Shown here: positions 58,922 through 64,000 of the stretch, piece by piece
Layout of the letters: the number at the start of each line of letters is the position of its first letter
Position numbering within the stretch: position 1 is the stretch's first letter
Assembly (NCBI RefSeq): GCF_017309585.1
Contig: NZ_CP071322.1
Span: forward strand, 1 to 64,000
DNA: 64,000 bases
DNA from: Nitrogeniibacter aestuarii
GTDB lineage: Bacteria; Pseudomonadota; Gammaproteobacteria; Burkholderiales; Rhodocyclaceae
Reading direction: 5' to 3'
The notes under the pieces: generated by a model
Told to the model about the DNA's origin: nothing
Seen by the model: the letters and a program-made list of their open reading frames with translations, nothing else
Database searches by the model: none
Position numbers and translations under genes: made by a program

Positions 58922-60034
58922 TCATTTCACCGTGATGATTGCCCCTCGCGACTCTGAGCCGGGTGTAAGGTCGATGCCACGAATCGCGGGTACAAATCGA
59001 TCAGTCAAGGTGATGGTCTCCGAGACGTTTCCATCATCGTCTTCAGAGAATTCGACCTTTCTGTCCTTCGTCTTTACCGTGTCGCCTTTGATCAACAATC
59101 GTCGGCCGTTCGACTCGACAATGCCCGCGATAAAGCCTGCAGCCAGAGCCAGGGCAAGGTGCCAGGGCCCGAGGGCTTTCAGGGGTCTGCGCGTTCCCAG
59201 CGCCCCGCGCGAAAAGCGAGCGTCGAACTGTGGCCACATCGTCATTTTGATGTGAGCCTCAATCTCCTGAGTCACTTGGTTAGCATCGAGACGCTGAGCA
59301 AAGAAGCGCGACTCACGTATGCGTGCGTCAGGTACGCTGGGGACAGGGTATGGTTCATGCAAACCATCGGGTGTAAGAGTCCTTACGTTTCCCTCACCAC
59401 AGGCCGCGGCGAGAAGCATCTGTCGAATCGCAGGGTCCGGCTGATGTTTTCGATCCCGCACGCCAAAGATGACGCACTGTTTGAACTCTTGCTCTGGCGC
59501 CATGAAGAATTGCACCCGGCTGAAGCCTGTAGCAATTTTGTTGGCGAAATCCTCGTCGATGACGTAGTGCGGGACGATTAAAACCAGCACGCCGCCAGGC
59601 ATCAGCGAACGAACGGTCCTGCCGTAAAAGACTTTTTCAAGCCGGTTCTGTTTGGTCTTCTCTTCCAGCATGGCCCCGTCGTTGACGACGGCTCCATACG
59701 GTGGATTGAGAAAGAGAAGGCTGACCGAGTTGGGTGTAATAGTGACGTCATGGATATCGCTGTGAACGACGCGATCAAGGATCTCTTTGGAGTGATAGGC
59801 GCGTTGGGCATCGTACTCAACGCCCAAAGTCTCGACGTCAGAATGCTCGGATCTAAACCCATCTGCCAAGAAGCGAAGTGCACTACCTTCACCGCAGCAG
59901 GGGTCAAACATTCTCACTTTGGCGCTGGTGGAAGGGTCGAGCATGGATGCAATGCCTTCGAGCGTTTGCATGTCGGTTGGGAAGTAACTGGCCTTGATGA
60001 AATTGCGTGCCAGTCGTGGAAAGATCAATGCCAT
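58922..60034 (-). CDS. N6-adenine DNA methyltransferase-like protein (DUF6094 type)
   Basis: A 370-residue protein. Motif I is MFDPCCGEGSALRFLA (about 42-57) and motif IV is FLNPPYGAVVND (about 108-119), so it binds S-adenosylmethionine and has the amino-methyltransferase active site. This group of plasmid-encoded proteins is annotated as DUF6094; no target-recognition domain or nuclease partner is seen. Preceded by leader P9. Likely modifies plasmid DNA to evade host restriction. Confidence 0.82.
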   Translation of the reverse strand: MALIFPRLARNFIKASYFPTDMQTLEGIASMLDPSTSAKVRMFDPCCGEGSALRFLADGFRSEHSDVETLGVEYDAQRAYHSKEILDRVVHSDIHDVTITPNSVSLLFLNPPYGAVVNDGAMLEEKTKQNRLEKVFYGRTVRSLMPGGVLVLIVPHYVIDEDFANKIATGFSRVQFFMAPEQEFKQCVIFGVRDRKHQPDPAIRQMLLAAACGEGNVRTLTPDGLHEPYPVPSVPDARIRESRFFAQRLDANQVTQEIEAHIKMTMWPQFDARFSRGALGTRRPLKALGPWHLALALAAGFIAGIVESNGRRLLIKGDTVKTKDRKVEFSEDDDGNVSETITLTDRFVPAIRGIDLTPGSESRGAIITVK

Positions 60035-60053
60035 GGGGAATACCTCCTGAATC

Positions 60054-60096
60054 GGCGGATCCTTCCGCGAGCGGGAGTGATCCGCTCGATGGCTGG
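60054..60096 (-). ncRNA. Leader switch P9 (N6 methyltransferase)
   Basis: Minus strand: stem CGAGCGG with CCGCTCG; loop GCGGATC pairs with GATCCGC downstream. The pairing with the Shine-Dalgarno GGAGG is weak here. Confidence 0.62.
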
Positions 60097-60107
60097 TTTT
60101 GACTGCG

Positions 60108-60437
60108 TTATGCGCCTGCGGCGCCGTTCGGAACAATTCTCCAGACTGGAATATGCTGAAGTAATATGTCAGAAAGGACCAGTCTTCCGGTCGCTTGAAA
60201 AGCGCCGGTTGGCAGCAAGGCTGATGAGAACTCGCGAAGCTTCTGAGGATCAAAGAAAAACTCACCCAGCTCTAAACGCTCCTCCGGTCTCGGAGGGTCT
60301 GTATCTAAGCGGGCGATGATCTCGGCCAGGGGGGCGTCTTGAAACATCAAGATCTTCTCTGGCTTGTCGAGTCGAGGAATGGCAAAGACGTTGCAGTGCC
60401 CGTATTTGGTGATGAACAGTGACGTGAGAAATCGCAT
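60108..60437 (-). CDS. Unknown protein (109 aa)
   Basis: A soluble protein (MRFLTSLFITKYGHCNVFAIPRLDKPEKILMFQDAPLAEIIARLDTDPPRP at the start). No family recognised. CAGGAG precedes the ATG at 60437. It heads a unit with the upstream pseudoknot Q4 and continues to the N6 methyltransferase gene. Confidence 0.66.
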   Translation of the reverse strand: MRFLTSLFITKYGHCNVFAIPRLDKPEKILMFQDAPLAEIIARLDTDPPRPEERLELGEFFFDPQKLREFSSALLPTGAFQATGRLVLSDILLQHIPVWRIVPNGAAGA

Positions 60438-60465
60438 GAAGCAACTCCTGGTTGTGGTGACATAA

Positions 60466-60507
60466 ATCCCACGGGTTTCCCCGGTGTCGGTTTCAGGGAC
60501 TGACCGA
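60466..60507 (-). ncRNA. Upstream pseudoknot Q4
   Basis: Minus strand: GTCGGT/ACCGAC stem, loop GTCCC pairing with GGGAT, enclosing a CACCGGG-GAAA-CCCGTG hairpin. Unlike other clusters it is followed directly by the gene, with no P element in between. Confidence 0.68.
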
Positions 60508-60531
60508 CCGCATTGGTGTGTGCCAATACCC

Positions 60532-60590
60532 GGTTTCCCAAGCCAACGCGTCGGCATCAGCTTGGGGAACCAGGCGGCTCCATGGTTGTT
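60532..60590 (-). ncRNA. Overlapping hairpin/inverted repeat H3
   Basis: GGTTTCCCAAGCC and AGCTTGGGGAACC are imperfect inverted repeats (10 of 13 paired or wobble). The 3' arm of the short AACC...GGTT hairpin overlaps the long repeat, as in H1. Confidence 0.5.
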
Positions 60591-60709
60591 CAGAGGATGA
60601 GTTGGGGATACATGGCCTCGGCGTAGCGCTGATGCACCACGAGACACCAAAATTCGAGGCGGGGTGTCGATTCGAACAGGCGCGCAAAAAAGCGGCCTGT
60701 GAAAGCCAC
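60590..60709 (-). CDS. Possible small protein (39 aa), uncertain
   Basis: A GTG-started frame MAFTGRFFARLFESTPRLEFWCLVVHQRYAEAMYPQLIL, with plausible amino-acid use, lies between H5 and H3 on the minus strand. The ribosome site is weak. It fills a stretch with no other gene, but may be chance. Confidence 0.35.
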   Translation of the reverse strand: MAFTGRFFARLFESTPRLEFWCLVVHQRYAEAMYPQLIL

Positions 60710-60752
60710 CGGGGCATAGGACGCCCGGTTGTCCTGGTGCGATCAGCCTCTC

Positions 60753-60812
60753 GGGCTATCCGAAAGAGTCACTTCGAATGAGAAACCGTTTCGGATAGCC
60801 CGCGTGCGGGCT
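60753..60812 (-). ncRNA. Overlapping hairpin/inverted repeat H5
   Basis: GGGCTATCCGAAA and TTTCGGATAGCCC form a perfect 13-bp inverted repeat around a 23-base loop. A short hairpin AGCCCGC/GCGGGCT overlaps its end on the minus strand. No Q element follows this copy. Confidence 0.55.
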
Positions 60813-60828
60813 GGTCGGGGTTACATGG

Positions 60829-61452
60829 TCAAAACTTGATGGTGCCCTTGGCGTCAAGCGCCGGATGCCCGCTTGGGTACCAGGATTGATCGGCAGGGAG
60901 AAACTCGTACTCAAGCTCTGTTCGCAGACGAGTGCCCTGTTTGCGTAGTGTGAGACGGTCGACCGTGGGGTCGAGCTTTAAGGGTTGGCGATCGCGGATG
61001 AGGCTTGCGATCTCATTGCCAAAGAAATCATCCAGGTCTGTAGCGAGCGGCGCTGCAATTGAGGCTGCGTCGGGCGCATTCTCCTGTGACTTGGCGTCTG
61101 TTGGTTTGGGCTCAGGGAGCTTCTCGGCTGGCGGTTGATCCAAGGGCTTGTCATCTGCCGGGTCCGGTTGATGCTCGATTTGTCCGTCGTCGTCGCTTTC
61201 GGCGTCGAAAATCACGTGGTCAGCGACTGATACGCACACTTCGGTGACGACAACCTGGTCGGTTGCGTACTGGCGTGGCCAGATCTTTGCGATGGTGAAC
61301 GAGCCCTTGTATTCGCCAGGCGCCAACTCCTCCAGGAAGGTGTCGCGAACCCCGAAATTGCCAAAGGAAGTTCTGAGTTTTCCAACATTGAACGGGCCGT
61401 GAATTCCGGTGCGCTCGATAACGGTGAGTGATGCTACTACGGTAACTGTCAT
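60829..61452 (-). CDS. DUF3275 family protein
   Basis: A 207-residue protein. The first 75 residues match DUF3275: MTVTVVASLTVIERTGIHGPFNVGKLRTSFGNFGVRDTFLEELAPGEYKGSFTIAKI. A long acidic, Pro-rich linker (DDDGQIEHQPDPADDKPLDQPP) and a C-terminal domain follow. DUF3275 proteins are regular parts of ICE and conjugative plasmid backbones, role unknown. GGGAG Shine-Dalgarno; leader P10 upstream. Confidence 0.86.
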   Translation of the reverse strand: MTVTVVASLTVIERTGIHGPFNVGKLRTSFGNFGVRDTFLEELAPGEYKGSFTIAKIWPRQYATDQVVVTEVCVSVADHVIFDAESDDDGQIEHQPDPADDKPLDQPPAEKLPEPKPTDAKSQENAPDAASIAAPLATDLDDFFGNEIASLIRDRQPLKLDPTVDRLTLRKQGTRLRTELEYEFLPADQSWYPSGHPALDAKGTIKF

Positions 61453-61469
61453 TTGGATCTCCCGAGGTA

Positions 61470-61507
61470 GCTGGGAGAATCCCCGCAGGGAAAATCCCAG
61501 CGGATGG
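61470..61507 (-). ncRNA. Leader switch P10 (DUF3275 gene)
   Basis: Minus strand: stem CCGCTGGGA with TCCCTGCGG; GCTGGGA pairs with TCCCAGC downstream; GGATTCTCCC is complementary to GGGAGATCC at the Shine-Dalgarno. Confidence 0.7.
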
Positions 61508-61654
61508 ACAAAGATAGCGGCCTAAGAAAAGGCCGACACTGCGTACGCGAGGTGCGAAGTGTCGGCACATGGATGAACTACAGTGCGTCGTTTTCCAGAC
61601 GACGCGGATAGTCGACCAGGCTTAGTCGGAGCTTGGTGCGTCGTTTTGTACAGT
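61508..61654. other. Leader segment between Q2 and P10 (147 bp) with a further hairpin
   Basis: No gene. On the minus strand GCCGACACT and AGTGTCGGC pair around about 17 bases and are followed by CTTTTCTT, which could be a regulated terminator before the DUF3275 leader. Two direct copies of GTGCGTCGTTTT lie at 61581-61592 and 61636-61647. Confidence 0.45.
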
Positions 61655-61699
61655 GCCCTGCATCCAGGAGGATGGGTTCGGTTTCAAGGGCTGACCGAC
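61655..61699 (-). ncRNA. Upstream pseudoknot Q2
   Basis: Minus strand: TCGGT/ACCGA stem, loop GCCC pairing with GGGC, with a CATCC-TCCT-GGATG hairpin between. The loop CAGCCCTTGAAACC is close to that of Q1. Confidence 0.74.
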
Positions 61700-61745
61700 T
61701 GCGCTGTGGACGTTTTTTCCGAAACGGCCAAAACGGTTGGAAACA

Positions 61746-61803
61746 GGTTCTTTTTTGAGCGCAGGCTCGCTGGGCTCAAAAAAGAACCCGTCGAAACGGG
61801 CTC
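61746..61803 (-). terminator. Terminator and overlapping long inverted repeat H4
   Basis: Minus strand: GAGCCCGT-TTCG-ACGGGTTC followed by TTTTTT (61775-61803) is a strong rho-independent terminator after the 39-aa gene. The segment GGTTCTTTTTTGAGC is again a perfect inverted repeat with GCTCAAAAAAGAACC (61746-61760), so terminator and long repeat can compete. Confidence 0.75.
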
Positions 61804-61824
61804 TTAGTTGCTGCTGTGCAGTGG

Positions 61825-61944
61825 TTAGTGGTGGTGGGGTTTTCCGTGACTGCGTTCGTCACGGCGATGGACCCACCAGCCAAGTGCAAGCGCCGAAGGA
61901 ACGACGATTGCACCAAAGGCTAGTACATACCCAAGCAGACTCAT
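61825..61944 (-). CDS. Small membrane protein (39 aa)
   Basis: MSLLGYVLAFGAIVVPSAL followed by ALGWWVHRRDERSHGKPHHH: one membrane helix with a charged, His-rich tail. The ATG at 61944 has AAGGAG at a good distance, immediately after the 84-aa gene, and a terminator follows, so it closes that operon. It is below the usual size limit of automated callers. Confidence 0.7.
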   Translation of the reverse strand: MSLLGYVLAFGAIVVPSALALGWWVHRRDERSHGKPHHH

Positions 61945-61946
61945 CT

Positions 61947-62201
61947 CTACTCCTTCTTGGAATCTGTCTGGTCTTCGACCCCTGAAAGGACTCGAAGTGC
62001 CACGACCTCCAAAATCACGAAGATGACCATTGAAGCAACGATGACCGCAAAACCACCGTTTTCCTTAAGAGCAGCATAGCAAAAAGTCGCTAGCTGTCCC
62101 AGTGCTACGGTATTAACGGCCGAGGCAAGGTGCTTCCTTTGCTCCTTGTTGAGATCTCCCAATTTGAGAGAACGCAGGAAGTTGCGAAGTTTTGCCATCA
62201 T
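61947..62201 (-). CDS. Small membrane protein (84 aa)
   Basis: An N-terminal basic helix (RNFLRSLKLGDLNKEQRKHLASAVNTVALGQL) leads to one membrane segment (FAVIVASMVIFVILEVVALRVL). It starts one base into the stop of the DUF3577 gene (TAATG), and the 39-aa gene begins two bases after its stop. Unknown role in the DUF3577 operon. Confidence 0.68.
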   Translation of the reverse strand: MMAKLRNFLRSLKLGDLNKEQRKHLASAVNTVALGQLATFCYAALKENGGFAVIVASMVIFVILEVVALRVLSGVEDQTDSKKE

Positions 62202-62668
62202 TATCCCTCCGTGCCATTCCCTTGGTCGGCATTGCCGACCGAGGATTCGTCTGCATGCGAGTAGACAGTTTGACCATCGACGCTGACGTGAGTGATGCGG
62301 AGCAGGCGTCCCTTGAGCAGCGAACGTTTTTCAACGACGTTGTCGGGGAGCTTTTTGTCGTACGAGTGTATGTAGGTGTCACCGATCGTGAAAGCCACAA
62401 GGACTTTCCGGTTTTGTTCAACGTGAGGCTGACATCGGAGTACAAGCTCCTTTGCCTTTTCACCAACGACGTGGACGTCGAAATACGTGTATTGCGGATC
62501 GTCCTTACTGCCGTGAATCGCGTTGATGGCACAACACAGCATGTCGTTGGCGTTCTTGCGTTTGCCAGGGACAGTGCGGATACGCGAGATGTAGCCGATA
62601 CCTTGAGTCTTCAGATCGAAGTGCTCTTTGGAAGCGTCGGCGGTTGAGGTATTAGATACAGTAGTCAT
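62201..62668 (-). CDS. DUF3577 family protein (STY4534-type ICE protein)
   Basis: A 155-residue protein with the DUF3577 pattern: FDLKTQGIGYISRIRTVPGKRKNANDMLCCAINAIHGSKDDPQYTYFDVHVVG, then LVLRCQPHVEQNRKVLVAFTIGDTYIHSY and RSLLKGRLLRITHVSVDG. It is common in ICEs and plasmids, and by its OB-like strand pattern may bind single-stranded DNA, but the role is unproven. Leader P11 and Q3 precede it. Confidence 0.88.
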   Translation of the reverse strand: MTTVSNTSTADASKEHFDLKTQGIGYISRIRTVPGKRKNANDMLCCAINAIHGSKDDPQYTYFDVHVVGEKAKELVLRCQPHVEQNRKVLVAFTIGDTYIHSYDKKLPDNVVEKRSLLKGRLLRITHVSVDGQTVYSHADESSVGNADQGNGTEG

Positions 62669-62696
62669 GATGCGATCTCCTTAGATCAAAAAAATA

Positions 62697-62741
62697 GGGA
62701 GATCGCATCCCAGGTGGGAGTGAGATCTCCCAGACTGGGTT
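62697..62741 (-). ncRNA. Leader switch P11 (DUF3577 gene)
   Basis: Minus strand: stem with CCCAG/CTGGG and TGGGAG/CTCCCA; loop GGGAGATC pairs with GATCTCCC; GATGCGATCTCC is a perfect 12-bp complement of GGAGATCGCATC, which covers the Shine-Dalgarno. The longest anti-Shine-Dalgarno of the family. Confidence 0.76.
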
Positions 62742-62751
62742 GCAAGACAAT

Positions 62752-62791
62752 GCCTCTGCCCGAAGGCAATCCGGTTTAAGAGGCTGACCGG
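62752..62791 (-). ncRNA. Upstream pseudoknot Q3
   Basis: Minus strand: CCGGT/ACCGG stem, loop GCCTC pairing with GAGGC, enclosing TGCC-TTCG-GGCA. Compensatory difference from Q1 (GTCC/GGAC) and Q2 (GCCC/GGGC). It begins about 25 bases behind the promoter at 62825-62853. Confidence 0.76.
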
Positions 62792-62824
62792 TTCAATGAG
62801 TCGCCGTAGGCGAAGTCATGCCTC

Positions 62825-62853
62825 TTTCTATGCCAATGGGCTGTTTGTGTCAA
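62825..62853 (-). promoter_or_regulatory. Promoter of the DUF3577 operon
   Basis: Minus strand: TTGACA, a spacer of 17 bases, then TAGAAA. The -35 box is perfect and the -10 box fits 4 of 6. The transcript would begin just before Q3. Confidence 0.65.
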
Positions 62854-62860
62854 GGTTGGT

Positions 62861-63208
62861 TCAGTCTCTATTCACGACAAGACTCAACACGGGGTGCGGC
62901 GGCGCGGCGGCGTCTACCGGAGTAGCCTGATCGGCATTCAGGTCCATGAGCATGTGCGCGGTGACGTCTTTGTGGGGGTTTAGCTGAGACAGTTCGCCTG
63001 CTGCAACCCAGGCGTCATGCTCCACGATCGATTCTTCAAAAACGATTTCCGGGTCGTAGCTCAGAATTTCAGTTGACTCAAACCACCCTACCCTGCGCAT
63101 CGATCCGCTTCGCTCTATGACTTGAACGAGCCCGAATGACTCGTGGCGAGCGAGGCTTCCGACCGGCAAAAGCTTGGGATGTGATGCTAGAGAAAGGATG
63201 TTGCTCAT
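62861..63208 (-). CDS. Unknown protein (115 aa)
   Basis: MSNILSLASHPKLLPVGSLARHESFGLVQVIERSGSMRRVGWFESTEILSYDPEIVFEESIVEHDAWV at the start; no family recognised. The ATG at 63208 follows GCGGAGG, and CTCCGCTT upstream is complementary to AAGCGGAG at this site with a 23-base loop, a simple version of Shine-Dalgarno masking. A promoter lies at 63322-63349. Confidence 0.66.
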   Translation of the reverse strand: MSNILSLASHPKLLPVGSLARHESFGLVQVIERSGSMRRVGWFESTEILSYDPEIVFEESIVEHDAWVAAGELSQLNPHKDVTAHMLMDLNADQATPVDAAAPPHPVLSLVVNRD

Positions 63209-63321
63209 TCGCGCCTCCGCTTGACGATCCCGCGCCATCAATGAATGGAAGCGGAGAATGTTGTGTGGGAGCAAAGGTGCGGGCTGGCCGCTGAGCAAAC
63301 GCCTCGGACGAGGCATCCAAA

Positions 63322-63349
63322 GCATACCTGTACCCAATTCAATGTCAAT
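63322..63349 (-). promoter_or_regulatory. Promoter of the 115-aa gene
   Basis: Minus strand: TTGACA, 16 bases, TATGCT. It begins just after the stop of the 92-aa gene. One of the best -35 boxes in the window. Confidence 0.65.
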
Positions 63350-63352
63350 GGA

Positions 63353-63631
63353 TTAGAGCTGTTCGAGAAGCCAGTCCTGAGCGAAATCCTCGTATCGATC
63401 GCCCAATCCATCCTGAATTCGCTCGAATCCGGTGAGCCGTATGCCGCCCGCTGGAGACGGCTGCAGGGTTGCGCAAAGAAGCTCTGGCGTTGCGAGATCT
63501 TCACAGGTCAAAGGGCTGCGAAGAGAGGCCACCAACACTGGGTGTCCGCGAACGCTGTCGTGGCGAAGTCGAAGCTGCAATTCCCCCTCATATTCAGTCA
63601 AAAACGCTGACCTGAAGCGCGGCAAAACCAT
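63353..63631 (-). CDS. Unknown protein (92 aa)
   Basis: Starts MVLPRFRSAFLTEYEGELQLRLRHDSVRGHPVLVASLRSPLTCEDL at the ATG 63631; a GTG at 63667 would add 12 residues with a weaker ribosome site. No family recognised. It is the first minus-strand gene behind composite site 3, which lies about 100 bp upstream. Confidence 0.6.
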   Translation of the reverse strand: MVLPRFRSAFLTEYEGELQLRLRHDSVRGHPVLVASLRSPLTCEDLATPELLCATLQPSPAGGIRLTGFERIQDGLGDRYEDFAQDWLLEQL

Positions 63632-63728
63632 GCCTTGATACCTGAGAAGACTGACTCTAACGATCACGGGGCGGCGGGGTGTCGGACGGGGAAGTCAGTT
63701 TAAATTGATACTATACGTAAATACAGTA

Positions 63729-63765
63729 GACATTTTTCGCATGCGAAAAATGTCTTTCTAGAAAG
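63729..63765. promoter_or_regulatory. Composite palindromic site 3
   Basis: A perfect 26-bp palindrome (63729-63754) with core TTTCGCATGCGAAA, followed by CTTTCTAGAAAG (63754-63765); centres 18 bp apart. The order is the reverse of site 2. It lies in an A+T-rich region upstream of the 92-aa gene, so it may be an operator of the first unit. Confidence 0.8.
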
Positions 63766-63861
63766 TGATTTGCTGCAAAATTTGTCGGATGACACGAAAG
63801 CTGAGGTCTGTGTAAAACACGTGAGATGCCCTTGTCACAGCTTTAAACGGTTGGGCCGAAT

Positions 63862-64000
63862 TTAGCTCCAGACGACATTAGCGATCTCAGGAATGGCCTC
63901 CACAAGCTCGGCAAGATTGAGTTGAAAAATCTCAGCTCTGGTTTCAGCCGGATTTTCTGGTAGATGTAGAGCTTTCGTGAGGTCCAGACCAACTGATGAA
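63862..64000 (-). CDS. C-terminal end of an unknown protein (5' end outside window)
   Basis: An open frame on the minus strand enters from the window edge and ends with TAA at 63862. The visible 45 residues are acidic (LTKALHLPENPAETRAEIFQLNLAELVEAIPEIANVVWS). No family recognised. Its stop lies about 95 bp before composite site 3. Confidence 0.55.
   Translation of the reverse strand, partial: SSVGLDLTKALHLPENPAETRAEIFQLNLAELVEAIPEIANVVWS

Noticed and set aside
60518..60781. Plus-strand frame of 87 codons across Q4, H3 and the region before H5.
   Set aside because: It covers RNA elements read in the opposite direction and has no ribosome site; the minus-strand 39-codon frame is a better, though uncertain, candidate.
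1..64000. Interpretation as an integrated ICE.
   Set aside because: Transfer and maintenance genes are ICE-like, but an RPA initiator with an iteron origin is present and no integrase or att site appears in this window. An integrase outside the window cannot be excluded.

Overview
The window reads as one side of a large conjugative plasmid of a Gram-negative proteobacterium. Gamma- or betaproteobacterial hosts are likely because the transfer genes are of the G-type (PFGI-1/SXT-like 'integrating conjugative element') class, but the sequence does not fix the genus. An RPA-family replication initiator, a dense field of 17-bp iterons with a DnaA box, and ParA/ParB support a replicating plasmid. 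I see no integrase, attachment site, rRNA, tRNA or CRISPR array.

Layout. (1) 1-2419: end of an unknown gene, repA, and an iteron origin followed by a hairpin-rich non-coding stretch. (2) 2420-4365: three accessory genes on the plus strand, two of them A+T-rich. (3) 4627-10171 (minus): an ICE-type maintenance operon read parA-parB-unknown-HTH regulator-PFL_4669 family-unknown-ssb-unknown. Iterons recur at ssb and at the gene before it. (4) 10354-12390 (minus): MOBH relaxase TraI with an HD motif. (5) 14066-36007 (plus): a nearly complete type IV secretion operon (PilL, transglycosylase, TraD, TIGR03747, RAQPRD, DUF3262, DUF2976, DUF3487, DUF2895, DUF3438, TIGR03752, TIGR03751, VirB4/TraC, PFL_4711, TraG-N, DsbC-like, PFL_4709, PFL_4710, PFL_4695, second transglycosylase), with many start/stop overlaps. 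(6) 36024-38894: small regulators, including a WGR protein, a pseudo-HD protein and a KorA/TrfB-like repressor. (7) 38950-48150: a cargo block ending in a truncated second copy of the korA-like gene. It holds a YedK/HMCES-type SRAP protein, a putative defence module (PLD-like protein, small ORF, HEPN-like/OST-HTH protein, MmeI-like restriction-methylation enzyme) and two genes of unknown families. (8) 48209-63631 (minus): about 20 small plasmid genes, including a C5 DNA methyltransferase, RadC, a SNF2-like helicase, an N6 methyltransferase-like protein, DUF3275 and DUF3577.

The most striking feature is in region 8. At least eleven minus-strand genes are preceded by the same RNA architecture with different sequences: a hairpin, a pseudoknot in which loop segment A pairs with a downstream segment A', and A' also complementary to the Shine-Dalgarno region of the gene. 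The changes between copies are compensatory. This looks like a family of translational switches, probably related to the known radC RNA motif. Six clusters have a second, independently covarying pseudoknot further upstream (called Q here), and four of those have an overlapping short-hairpin/long-inverted-repeat element before it (called H). The region therefore looks like one RNA-controlled regulon.

Other shared control elements are the iteron copies outside the origin, three composite palindrome sites with exact 18-bp phasing (4418-4464, 56381-56417, 63729-63765), and TTCC-N-GGAA operators in front of the HTH gene and of a distant gene at 13463. All family assignments come from reading the translations; no database search was run.
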